From assembly GCA_026545225.1 (NCBI GenBank), contig CM048845.1:74394033-74458032 (forward strand): a DNA stretch of 64,000 bases, given 5' to 3'. The notes beneath the pieces are model-generated. The model saw only the letters and a program-made list of their open reading frames with translations, ran no database searches and was not told the DNA's origin. How positions within the stretch are numbered: position 1 is the first letter of the stretch; the number at the start of each line of letters is the position of its first letter. Both the position numbers and the translations under genes were made by a program. Source of the DNA: Cornus controversa. Its lineage: Eukaryota > Streptophyta > Magnoliopsida > Cornales > Cornaceae. Of this stretch, positions 24,621 through 35,621 are shown one piece after another.

Positions 24621-25154
24621 GGATCGTTAGTTATCCGAGATATCTTCTTGGTTTCTAGCTCGTAGGCTAATGTATTGGTTGATTCGGGTGCATCTCATTC
24701 ATATATATCTGTCGTATTTGCATTTGCTTTAGGTTTGGAGGTGTCTTTATTAGATGCAATTTTATCTGTTAATACACCAGTTGCAGGTAGAGTCACTCTG
24801 GGTAGATTTTGTCAGTCTTGCGATATCGAGATTTTGGAACATCGATTGGTGTTCGACTTTGTTCTTCTAGATATGGCTAGCCTTGACGTCATTCTAGGTA
24901 TGGATTGGTTATCTACCTTGAGAGCCATTATCAATTGCTATCGCATGCGGGTGGCAGTGTGTACACCAGAGGGAGATCATTTTTGCTTGGTGAAAGACCG
25001 AGATGACTTCCATACATCCTTGTTACATAGTCCCGATAGCCGGAATGGAGCGGGTTACTTTTTAGCTAGTTTGTTAGTTGAAGAAGGAATTGTGACATGT
25101 AGGGAATTTCCTTTCATGGTTCGTGACTTTAGGATGTGCTTCTGGGGGATTTGA
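24621..25154 (+). pseudogene. Chromovirus aspartic protease domain
   Basis: A retropepsin-like segment with the catalytic DSGASHSYIS motif just after 24675, then FVLLDMASLDVILGMDWL, the conserved second half of plant Ty3/gypsy proteases. The enzyme would cleave the Gag-Pol polyprotein. The frame from 24675 is open for 159 codons but starts inside the domain (a TTG, not a real start), and an in-frame stop lies just upstream. After 25154 the reading frame is lost before RT. Confidence 0.8.
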
Positions 25155-27240
25155 CAGTGTTGCCACCACAACGAAAAATTATATTTACTATTGATCTTAC
25201 TCCCGGTACTGTACCTATCTCTATGGCACCGTACTATATGGCACTGGTAGTGTAATACCCCGCTCCAACACATGGTATGATATTGCCCGCTTTGGGCTTA
25301 AGCCCGCACGGTTTTGCTCTTGAATTTTACCCCAAAAGGCCTCATACCATTTGGAGAGAACACACTACAGATAAGCACATCCCCTTCTCTTCACCCAGGC
25401 GATGTGGGATTGAGCACCCTATACCTTGCCAGTGTGGTAGCTTGCCCAATGTCTCTTCTTGCACCCACCCACCCTACTGGCAGGGTACAGGATGCTCAAT
25501 CCCACATCTCCTGAGTGTAGAGAATGGGATGTGCTTATCTGTAGTGTGTTCTCTCCAAATGGTATGAGCCATTTTGGGATAAAATTCAAGAGCAAAACCG
25601 TGCGGGTTTAGGCCCAAAGCGGGCAATATCATACTATGTGTTGGAGCGAGGTATTACAGTTGGTATCAGAGCCTGAATCCAGCTGGAAGTGTGCCGATGA
25701 AGACATCGGGCCTTATAGGGGTGGATTGTAGTCACTCATGGGGTGGATTGTAGTGACCATTGTGGGCGGGTGTGATGTGGGCGGGTGCAAGAAAAGACAC
25801 TTGGCTGAGCTACCACACTGGCAGGCTATAGGGTGCTCAATCCCATATCGCCTGGGTGTGGAGAAGGGGATGTGCTTATATATAGTGTGTTCTCTCTAAA
25901 TGGTATGAGGCATTTTGGGGTAAAACCTAGGAACAAACCATACAAGCTTAGGTCCAAAGTGAACAATATCATACTATGTGTTAGAGCGGGGTATTATAGG
26001 CAGAATTGAAAGAGTTGAAATTTGAATTGCAGGACTTATTGGATAAGGGGTTTGTACGACCATGTACATCATTGTGGGAAGCTCCAGTACTCTTCGCTAA
26101 GAAGAAGGATGGGTCCTTGCAATTGTGTATTGATTATTAGAAATTAAACCAAGCAACGATCAAGAACAAGTATCCTTGCCAATGATAGATGACTTGTTTG
26201 ATCAATTAAAGGGTTTGAAATGTTTGTCAAAGATCGTCTTGAGGTTGGGATATTATCAGTTAAGGGTAAAAGATGAAGAATATATCGAAGACCACTTTTT
26301 GCACCCGATATGGACACTATGAGTTCCTGGTGATGTCATTTAGGTTAACGAATGCACCGACAACTTTCATGGACTTGATGAATCGGGTATTTAGTGCGTA
26401 CTTGGATAAATTTGTTGTGGTGTTTGTGGATGACATCCTAGTGTACTCATCATCGGAGGAGGAAAATGAGGAACTCTTGAGGATGGTGTTACAACTTTTG
26501 AGGGAACATCGATTATATGCCAAGTATGAGAAATATAAATTTTGGCTAACGGAGGTGAAGTTCCTCGGGCATGTGGTGTCGGGAGGAAGAGTCTCTGTGG
26601 ACCCTTCAAAGGTTGAGGTCATGATGAGTTGGAAAGACCAAATAGCGTGTTTAAAATCCGTAGTTTCTTGGGCTTGGTTGGGTATTGCAGACGCTTTGTA
26701 AGGGATTTCTTATGATTAGCGGCACCTATGACATGACTTACTCGGAAAGAAGTAAAGTTTGTGTGGAATGAGACTTGTGAACATGCATTCATAGAGTTGA
26801 AGAGTATATTGACTTCCGCTCCAATCTTGACTATTCCCGAACGTGGTTTGGGGTATGTGATCTATTGTGATGCTTCACAAGACAGTTTGGATTATGTTTT
26901 GATACAAATCGATAGGGTAGTAATATATGGCTCTCGACAGTTGAAGACACACTAGCAAAATTATCCAACTAATGATTTGGAGTTAGCGGCGGTAATTTTT
27001 GCATTGAAAGTATGGAGGCATTACTTGTATGGGAAAAAATTTGAAGTGTTCTCTGATCACAAAAGTTTGAAGTACCTTTTCTCACAAAAGGACTTAAATA
27101 TGAAGCAATGGAGATTGGTTGAGTATATAGAGGATTATGACTTTGATCTACAATACCACCCGAGAAAGGCAAATGTTGTAGCTGATGCCTTGAGTAGAAA
27201 GTCACATTATAGCTTAATAAGCGTTGCAATCCGTGAATGA
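25155..27240 (+). pseudogene. Chromovirus reverse transcriptase-RNase H, interrupted
   Basis: Before the TRIM the sequence encodes the conserved RT entry (LPPQRKIIFTIDL then PISMAPYYMA). After it, it resumes at 25999 with [18 protein letters not shown] and [13 protein letters not shown]. The catalytic FVDD lies at 26423-26434. RNase H follows (VIYCDASQ near 26865, then [13 protein letters not shown], and ADALSRK near 27181). The domain is broken by an in-frame TAG after CIDY, a frameshift near 26180-26270, two TGA/TAG stops near 26710-26740 and a TAG near 26953. It is an inactive copy. Confidence 0.9.
25251..25998 (+). mobile_element. Chimeric TRIM with head-to-head LTR
   Basis: The right two thirds form a plus-oriented TRIM: a truncated 5' LTR (about 25475-25658), primer site TGGTATCAGAGCC (25661-25673), a short internal stretch, a purine tract GGGGTGGAT and a 250-bp 3' LTR (25749-25998). 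To the left, an almost full LTR of the same family lies in the opposite orientation (25251 to about 25474), so both outer ends carry the same LTR end (TGTAATACCCCGCTCCAAC). The unit is bordered by GGTAG (25246-25250) and GGCAG (25999-26003), a 5-bp duplication with one C/T change. It splits the RT codons between MA and AEL. A 22-bp duplication of GGGGTGGATTGTAGT lies at the internal/3' LTR junction. Confidence 0.85.
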
Positions 27241-28640
27241 AAAATGATGGAGGATATTTTGAAAATGGGATTATATTTCAGTGATGATGGGGAAGCAGCC
27301 ACGTTGTTCACACTGATTGCTTAACCAACACCAGTGAGTATGGTGATTGAGGAACAACGACGGGATAGTGAGATGGAAACCATTTGTACTTGAATTTCAA
27401 TCAACGAAATGGTAAAGGGTTGGACAGTTCATTCCGATGGGGGTTTAAGATTCAAAGGGAAGATGGTTGTACCATTGCCTTGCAGAGATGATGTACGTAG
27501 AGAGTTTCATCACTCTAGACTTGTGGTACACCTCAGTGGGACCAAAATGTATCACAATCTGCGTCAACAGTATTGGTGGAAAGGAATAAAATGTGATGTT
27601 GCTCAGTTTGTGGCAAAGTGCCTTACTTGTCAATAAGTGAAGGTGAAACATCAAAGACCGACAGGTTTGTTACAACAGTTACTGGTAGCGATGTGGAAGT
27701 GGGAACATGTCACCATAGATTTCGTGATGAGGCTTCCGAGGTCAAAGAGGAACCATGATATTGTATGGGTGGTTGTTGATAGATTGACCAAAGTGACTCA
27801 TTTTCTTCCTATTCGGGTGACTGGTGATGTGGGCGCTTTGAGTCGATTGTACATTAAGCAAATTTTGAGATTTCATAGCGTACTGGTTTCTATTGTGTTG
27901 GATAAAGACCCACGATTCACATTATGATTCTGGCAGAGTTTTCAGGCAACTCTGGACACCGATCTCCATTTTAGTATAACTTTTCATCCTCAGATGGATG
28001 GTCAGTCTAAGAGGACTATTTAGATTCTTGAGGATATACTTCGAGCTTGTGCCATAAATTTTTGTGGTAGTTGGGAGGATCACCTGCCATTGGTGGAATT
28101 TGCTTACAACAATAGCTATCAAGCTAATATCGAAATGATACCTTTTGAGGCTTTGTACGGTAGACTTTGCAGGTCGCCCATGTGCTGGACCAAAATTGGT
28201 GAGACAATGGCCATGGGACTTGACATAGTCCGAGAGACCACCAAAAAGATCAAATTGATAAAGCAACGGTTGATTACAGCTCAAATTCATCAAAAGAGCT
28301 ATGCCAATAGAAGGCAGCGACATTTGGTATTTGAGATGGGAGACCATGTTTTTCTAAAGGTTTCGCCACGGAAGGGTTTGATACAGTTTGGGCGTAGTGA
28401 CAAGTTATCGCTACGGTTCATTGGTCCATTTGAGATTCTAGAATGTGTTGGTGAGGTTGCATACCACTTGACATTGTCACCACAAATGTCAAGTGTACAC
28501 AATGTGTTTTATATTTCTATGTTAAGGAAGTATGAACCGGATCCTTCAAATGTACTTCATTGGATGAATCTTGAGGTGGGTGAAGATGTGTCATATCAGG
28601 ACGGACTGGTAGAGATTATGGACTCTAAAGAGTAAGTGAT
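27241..28640 (+). pseudogene. Chromovirus integrase
   Basis: The zinc-binding HHCC segment (HHSRLVVHLSG ... KCLTC, about 27507-27632) is followed by the core (HVTIDFVMRLP, then VLDKDPRFT at 27895-27921) and the C-terminal region ending VHNVFYISMLRKYEPDPS. With Asp at 27901-27903 as the second catalytic residue, the codon 36 positions on (28009-28011) is AAG (Lys) where the DD35E triad requires Glu. In-frame stops occur after TCQ, after RFTL, at 28021-28023 and at 28633. The protein would insert element cDNA; this copy cannot. Confidence 0.9.
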
Positions 28641-28790
28641 TCAAGGCAACATCATTCCGTTGGTCAAAGTGCTTTGAAGACACTACGAAATTGAGGAGGC
28701 TACGTGAGAGCGAGAACAAGAATTCTGCTTGAAGTATCCTGAGTTATTTGCTACTTGAGGTACGTCTTAATTTTGAGGATGAAATTCCTT
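28590..28790 (+). pseudogene. Chromodomain-like tail of the integrase
   Basis: Downstream of the integrase the pattern VEIMDSKE, stop, VIQGNIIPLVKVL, stop, RHYEIEEAT, stop, ERE can be followed to 28714. It matches the C-terminal chromodomain of plant chromoviruses, which targets integration to marked chromatin. Three stops interrupt it: TAA where Gln is usual, and TGA where Trp is usual at two places, all explained by single transitions. Confidence 0.7.
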
Positions 28791-28804
28791 AAAGGTTGGG
28801 AGGT

Positions 28805-31432
28805 TGTAGGGACTGTGATCATTATTGGTCGATTTTTCTTTAATTTCATTTATTGTCATAATAATGCTTTAAATGATTATATATGTGTTTTAAATGTAAA
28901 ATACATATTTAGGGAATTTATTTAAGGTTTGATAAAGTTTTCGGAGTGTTTAACAAAAGTTGATTTTTTCAGGTCCGGTTGACCTGGGACGCGGGCCCCG
29001 TGGGCCTAGAAAATTTGAAAGTGTCGGAATGAGTTCAAATTTGGCAAATAGCTTAAACAAAATATTTGCGCAAAAAAATTAATTTTTTGTCAATCAAAGT
29101 TACAGAAATTGAAAACTGAGTCCCAAAAGGTTTAGTGAAAAGGTAGTGGCATTTCAGAATTAATGACCTAGAACTATAAATAGCAAGGTTAGAGATTTAT
29201 CTATTCACTCTCATTCTCATCAGCCGCATGGTGAGAGATATATACACCTATATTGGGTAACATCATTTTTTTCATTTCTTCATCACATTTGAGGAGCTTA
29301 GGCCAAAAATTGGGTGATGCTGAAGAAAAGAGAAACGGTTTACGCATAGGGATCGAGATTTGTCTAATCAAAATCGATTTTGGACAAAGTTAGGTTTTGT
29401 AGAGAATTTGGCTTGGAATTGAGGTAGGGGTGTTCTCTCCTCATTATCATCGATTTCTTAGGAATTGATTTGATTTAAATTGATTAGCATGATTAAGGTT
29501 GCTAGAAAGTGAGTCTTGCTACTTTAATTGAGCAAATTCATGTTAGTTAATGCTATTGTTGAATTCAAGTATGTTTCAATGTATATCAAAATGAACAATG
29601 ATGTGAATTGTGTTTACATGTTTAAATGTTAGCAATTGTGGATAAATGTTGCTTAATAGCATGAATTATAGTTGTAAGACCTATGTGATACATGATGCAT
29701 TTTACATGTTTGATAGAATGCATAAAAATGATCATTTCTATAAATGTTGCATTGTTATATGCATGGAAATATATATTTCAGCATAAAAATTAAGTGGCTT
29801 AAGATGCGCTTGGAATATGAAATTGTTGTATTGTCATATGTATAAAAATAACATGTTTTAACATGTAATACAAGTGGCTTATAATGCGCTTGTAAGTATG
29901 TGTTGCCATACTTGAACCATATATGATTGGTTATTGATTTTGGGAGGAGGTCAGAAGGTAATGAGGGTTTAGATCCTTAGGGTGCAAAACTCGAAACTTG
30001 GCCAAGGTGATTACTCTAGACCATCGGGTTAGTAGCTTGTAAAGATAGATTTGGTTCCTTCTAAACCCTCAGGTTGAATACCCATTAAGATAGATATTTC
30101 AGATAATTGGCTCAATTAGCGTTTATCCAGTGGTTCTACGACTACTCCCACCCTTGTGTGATTTCGAAACTTATGTGACTTGGTGCTTAAGTCATGTTGT
30201 TGGATTACGATGTTCATGTTGATGTTTGTGTGGCATTCTTTTTTAATTGAGTAATGGTGAGCATGTGTTCTATTTAAGTGTTGAATTGAGATTCATTGAG
30301 CATGTGCACTGTCGTATGCCATGTATTATGTAGGAATGTCATAATAGCATCTCACGAGCATTGGAGGTATGTCATATAGTACATGGAAATGCCATGATTG
30401 TATTCATGTAGGTCGTATCGAGTCGATGCATAAGTTAGTTTGGGTATCTCTACAAGGCGTAGTTGTATGCTTACCCCCCTCCTTTAATCATTTTTGCAAA
30501 TAAGGCATCAATTGTTGATGGAGTTTGAGGTGCTCAAATTATGGAATCCACATTTTGTCACTATCGTTTATGTTATGCTTTCATATGCCATGTTTAGACA
30601 TTTATCGAATTTGTAATTTATACTTAAGTATTATATTTGAATACATGTCCGGATTGTGGAATATGTGCATGAAATGAACATGTAAAGACCATTTATAATT
30701 CTAGAACATGTACCATTTATGCCTTATGATTGCATATGCTTAAATGTTGGTTTTGAACATGTATTGTTAATGCCTTACTATTTCATACATTGTAAACATG
30801 GTATTGAGCATGGTAGTATGCTAGATGTTTTAAATGATGAATCATTCTTTTATGTTCATTTCCAAATATATAAACTTGTGAGAATGGTTATGTTGATTAA
30901 TTGGTAAAATGAGGCATGTGCATGCATAGAATGATTTCTTGAGTTAAGAACCTTATAGAGGATAATTTGAAAATTAAAAACAGGGGAAAACAGGTTCTGG
31001 AGAGTTTCAGCTGGATGAAACTTCCATCAGCCAACCGAAATGGTGAGATACCAAATGTTTACAATTGCAGATTCTGCAAGTACATATTTCGGTCGATTGA
31101 AACAACCTTTCAGCTGACCGAAACTATCCTTCGATCGACCAAAATAATCCTCCAGTCGACCGAAAGACCTCCTTCAGCGGACCAAAGCTGATAGGTAGCC
31201 AGCCGATGCATTGCCCAGGTTTCAGCCGGTTGGTGGGACATCCGTCAGCTGACCGAAACCTGAATGTAAGCTTAAAATGCAATGTTGAGAGTTCATGTGC
31301 TCTACTTAGGGGCCCATGGTGAGTTTGTAAAATTTTTGCTGTGTTATAAATATAATGGGTGAGGTAAGAAATTGATGATGATAATGTAAAGTCTTCTGCA
31401 ATAAGTCATGATTCGGAAAGCAAGTCGTGACA
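28805..31432 (+). repeat. Chromovirus LTR (~2.6 kb)
   Basis: It begins TGTAGGGACTGTGATC directly after the polypurine tract AAAGGTTGGGAGGT and ends ...AAGCAAGTCGTGACA, the TG...CA ends and GTGACA tail typical of Tekay-like LTRs. A primer-site-like TGGTATCAGAAT follows four bases later (31436-31447). The LTR encodes nothing. Its 3' third (30990-31260) holds repeated TCAGCTGACCGAAA-type words. The right border rests on the TG/CA rule and the adjoining primer site; no target duplication could be read. Confidence 0.7.
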
Positions 31433-31435
31433 GCT

Positions 31436-31447
31436 TGGTATCAGAAT
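31436..31447 (+). other. Primer-binding-site-like sequence after the LTR
   Basis: TGGTATCAGAAT matches the first ten bases of the tRNA-iMet-type site TGGTATCAGAGC. A primer site follows a 5' LTR, yet here it follows an LTR that has a polypurine tract on its left. This suggests LTR-LTR recombination or a tandem arrangement. Confidence 0.55.
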
Positions 31448-31489
31448 ATGGTATCATAGTGTTAACCCAAAAGTTTTAATCAAAGGACA

Positions 31490-32880
31490 ATTTTATAATT
31501 TTGATGATAACAAACCATTAATGGTGTTAGGTTTTAACATTTGCAATGGAGTGATTGCTTAGAACAACGATTTATTCAAGATAACATTCATAATGAAGAT
31601 AAATCATTGAAGATAATATGAGCAAAAGAATTCATCCCATTGAAATGAAGTTGACATATCAAACTTGAAGAATCATGCCAATCAAAGATTTGGGTTAGTT
31701 AGGAAATGGTGAGAGCTTAGGTAATCTTGTAAAGCTTTATTTGAATATCTTACTTGAAGCTCAATTTCTTAAAATAAGTTTTTAAGATCATGTGTATATC
31801 ATTCTTACATTTCATATTGGTCCTTAGCCTCTTGAGAATAGGACTTGATCACATTGAATCACATCTTTGAAGTCCTTGATGGTTTAGGCTTTGTTTGGAT
31901 GTCAAAACTCTGAGTTTTTAATGTTGAGCATGTATCAGTCGACTTATACATTCCTATCAGTCGACTAATATAGACTATGAGTTTTTGACATTTCTAGAGG
32001 AACAGATCAGTCGACTTATCAAAGTGCATCAGTCGACTTACACCTTAAAATAATTTTTTCAAAAAGTTTCCTTCAGTCGACTATCATCTACTTTGGACAG
32101 AACGTTTTAGCTATTTCTAGAAGAGCAAATTAGTCAACTTATAGAATTTTATTAGTCGACTTATATTGGTTCAAAACTCATTTTTGTCTTGAAAAGTTGA
32201 ATCAATCGACTACTCCCAAATGACCAGTCGACTAACCTTACGAGAACAGATCTGAACGGCTAGTTGACTGCATTTAATGTTGCCCAACCACCTCCAACAG
32301 CTATATTTTTTAAATAGACATTATAAATGGCTCTTGATTTGTATTTATGAGGTAGAGACACCAAGTATACACTTCTTGATTATCATTTACTCATCTCATC
32401 CTTTTGAAACAAAGATTTGAACTTCAAACTTGAAATTCATTTATTGCTATAGTAGTGAGCTGAAACTTTAGCATTTATTCTTGAGAGATATCATTTATTG
32501 TACTCTAATCTTCCTTTCATTCATTGTAAATGGTTGGTTTAAACTCTAGAAGACTAGGTGATTAACTTCATTTATCAAGAAAAGGAAGTAACCTTCATTG
32601 CAAATGTTTGCTCTCCTCCCGAAAGTAGAAGCCCTAGTGGATTTGAAGAAATATCAAGAGGGATCTTGAGTCGTGGAGTAGGAGATTCCGAACCACGCTA
32701 CATATTGCGTCACTTGTGTTTTATTCTCTTTAACTCTCTCTCTTAATTTTTGTGCATCAATTTCATTTTCCTCATTTTACTATTGTTTTTATTTAAATTT
32801 GTTTGTGCACTTTAAATTAGTGAAAAATTGTTATAGTTTGCTATTGACCCTATTCACCCCCCCTCTAGGGTCAACACTTG
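31490..32880 (+). repeat. Non-coding LTR-like repeat with GTCGAC arrays
   Basis: It starts near ATTTTGATGATAACAAACC and ends near CCTATTCACCCCCCCTCTAGGG, both common at the borders of plant non-coding LTR-type repeats. The section 31930-32280 contains about ten copies of CAGTCGACTTA-like words. A related sequence in inverted orientation lies at about 51.65-53.56 kb. No protein is encoded; the short frame at 32558-32746 has no domain. The borders are approximate and I could not read a target duplication. Confidence 0.5.
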
Positions 32881-32989
32881 GGTAACTCATAGTAAGATTA
32901 TGGATAAGAAGTGATGACATCTAACCTAATACCCTCGGTTTCTAGGAGTCGAAAATCGAGGCATAACAATGTTAGAGAGGTTAACTTGT

Positions 32990-33130
32990 CCCAATGTTAG
33001 AGGGGCTAACTTGTTCCACATCGGATCTGGATGGGAAAAGATTTCGGCATATAAGGACGGGTAGGCAACACTACCCAATAACTTAGGTTTTTGGGTCATT
33101 GGTATGTATCCGACCCGATAAAATTACTAT
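32990..33130 (+). repeat. LTR-like fragment with TATA box
   Basis: CCACATCGGATCTGGATGGG followed by CGGCATATAAGGACGGG and TTAGGTTTTTGGGTCATTGG is a word order common in plant LTR promoters and transcribed leaders. I infer a short remnant of an LTR; the ends are not defined. Confidence 0.4.
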
Positions 33131-34431
33131 AGTATCATTACGAGATAAGAACAATGATTTAAATTTTTTATGCTAAAGCTGATAATATATGATCAAAACA
33201 TACATTTGGAGTTTTAAGTAATGGTGGTTATGGTTGCAATTTAATCAACGGTAAAGTGCTAAGATGTACAAATTTGCAACTAACTCCCTTGAATTATATT
33301 TTGTATACAATATTCTCCGAATATCCCATTTTGTTACAAAAAGTTCTCCATGCCCATCATGTAATAGACTATTTTCATTAAATGACCATAATACCCAATC
33401 TTATTGAATTACACTTAACTCATTTTTCTTATTAAAATAAATTATTTAAAAAAATTATAGTATTTTGATGACATATTCTCCATCAAATTTGCATAAATTT
33501 GCCTTTAATTCTTGAAATTAGTTGTTTTAGTAAAAATCTTAAGTAAAATTTTTTTAAATTATTTAAGTACTTTTTTTAATTTTTCATGAATATACTACAT
33601 GAAAAAGAAGGTATTTTATTTATGTAAGTAATTTCTTAATTTTTCATGAAAGTGTTGTATAAAAAAAAAGTTTTCTTCTTATAAAAAAAGTTTTAAAATA
33701 GGTATGATAAGTTTTATTATAAATAATAAGGTAATCATTTTAGAAAATGGCTAAATTTGGTAGTAATTACAACTCTGTATTTTTTTCATTGTTATGATAA
33801 AGTGATACCAATAATAAAATTAAGGTAAATGGTATAATTAATATTTCGATAAGATAAAAGAAAATAAAAATAATTTAATAAGAATAAGTAAAATTATCTT
33901 TGTGATGTGTATGTTCTTAATTGCAACAAATTATTAAATGACTCATTTATAGTTCAGGGAGTTATTTGCAAAAAAATAATATTTTAGGGAGACTACCCTT
34001 TAATCTATTAAGCTGAGCCAGGCCAAGCTTGTGGCTGTTTGTTCTTGGCTTTGTTCGAATTGGTTAGGATTCATGAGTAAATCCGCATTTAAACCCGATT
34101 TTAACTCGGGTGAGTAGACTTAAGATTCAACTTGCGCGTAAGTTTAAGATTCATGAATTCACAAATCTATGCAAACCTATGTGTGTCACGTTTTCAGAAG
34201 TATATAAACAAAATTTGGACATTGTTTGGGCTTTAATCATTTTGTAAACAAATTCTATTCCAATACCGAGTTGAAAAGCGATTTATCTGCTTAATGAAAT
34301 AATACAAAACGAGCATTAAAAGAATTGAAACACTTCCAACCCTTGTAAATGAACTGGCTTCAAATCTAAAGGCAATTCTGCCAAAATAATATCTCCCTAC
34401 AAATTCAATTCCAACGATTTTGGACATGCTC
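33131..34431. other. AT-rich non-coding stretch
   Basis: No gene, repeat border or RNA gene recognised; poly-A/T runs only. Confidence 0.5.
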
Positions 34432-34439
34432 GTCACCTT

Positions 34440-34952
34440 TACAAGTGGCAAAATTCGACATGACATGCCAACACGACACAAAATTAACGGGTTTGAGTTG
34501 AACTTAATCGTGTCCATATCATAATCGTGTCAACCCGGTTAATCTGTTTAATTAATTGTGTTAGGTTTGAGTTTTTGAATTCAACCTATTTATCCGATTA
34601 GACCTGTTTAATTAGTCGCGTCAAGTGACCCCATAATCTGTTTAAACCCAATTACTATGAACATTTTTATTATTTAAGTATAAATATAGTTTTTGGCCAT
34701 TTTTTGTAGTTTTATTGTCCCAAATATTCTTTTTTGTCATGACTTTAGACATCTATGATCTCAATTTTTTCAATATATTTGCATTTTTAATAAATATAAT
34801 CCATATAATCCATTTAATAAATAGGTCGTGTTAATGTCAAAGGTCTTTGACACGATTATTAAACGGGTCAAATTCGAATTAATCTGTTTGGCAAAATACT
34901 CATAGATTAGTATGACACGATTATAACCCGTCAACACTAATTATCACCTCTA
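34440..34952. mobile_element. Eroded hAT-like MITE (513 bp)
   Basis: The left end TACAAGTGGCAAAATTCG and the inverted right end TAGAGGTGATAATTAGTG resemble the TAGGGGTGRCAA ends of the 22.4-kb hAT element. Both ends carry ACGACAC and CGTGTC words. The flanking octamers GTCACCTT and CACAATAA do not match, so the insertion is old or an end is misplaced. Non-coding. Confidence 0.5.
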
Positions 34953-35621
34953 CACAATAATTGAATATGAAATAGGAATGTTTTATGGAAATCCTTTATC
35001 AAAAGTGGATTGTTGGACCATGTAGTAATTCATTTATAGACCAACTTTCAAGCATTTGAAATTATTTTATTTTTATTGTATGTGTACATACATACCCATA
35101 TATCTATTACATTTAATTTTGATTCAAAATATCTTTATCTATTTATTGTCTAAAATTAATTTATGTAATAATTTAAAACTCGTAATTCCTTCTATGTTGA
35201 TAGTGTCGTATGTACCAGCATACAGCATTATATATATATATATGTCATTTTTGTTTATATATTGTCTAATGGTTAGGGATTTCGATTTGCCCTCACAGGC
35301 TAGTTGGTGTGATATGGCAACCTTAAGGAAGGTTATCAGCATCATATATTTGGAGGACAATCATATCTCTAGAATACTCATCAGTCTCTTTAATCTTTAA
35401 TGCCCAGTATATGCCCGTCTGGCTCATATCTTTAAAGTTTAAATGCCTTGATGTAAGGACCTTAACTACTAACGCCATCAAGACCGACCCAAAAAAAAAA
35501 TAAAAAATAGAAAAGAAATAGAAAGGAAAGGAAAATGGAAGTGTGTTATTTCTAGAAAGGAAAAGGTAAAGAAAGAAAAAGGCTTGAGAAAATTACAAGT
35601 TAGTCCCATTTTTTTATTTTA

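Larger units (their letters stand above)
22165..31432 (+). mobile_element. Decayed Ty3/gypsy chromovirus (Tekay/Del-like), 5'-truncated
   Basis: The gag end, protease, RT, RNase H, integrase and chromodomain follow in Ty3/gypsy order on the plus strand. A polypurine tract (AAAGGTTGGGAGGT, 28791-28804) and a 2.6-kb LTR come next. The order PR-RT-RH-IN-chromodomain and a TGGTATCAGA primer site point to a chromovirus of the Tekay/Del type. No 5' LTR or gag N-terminus is recognisable before about 22165. A hAT element and a chimeric TRIM have inserted into it. Every domain contains stops or frameshifts, so it cannot make protein. The left edge is approximate. Confidence 0.85.

Noticed and set aside
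25251..25998. First read as a DNA transposon with long terminal inverted repeats
   Set aside because: The primer-binding site, purine tract, TG...CA ends and 5-bp duplication, and the intact relative at 16157-16727, identify it as a TRIM chimera.
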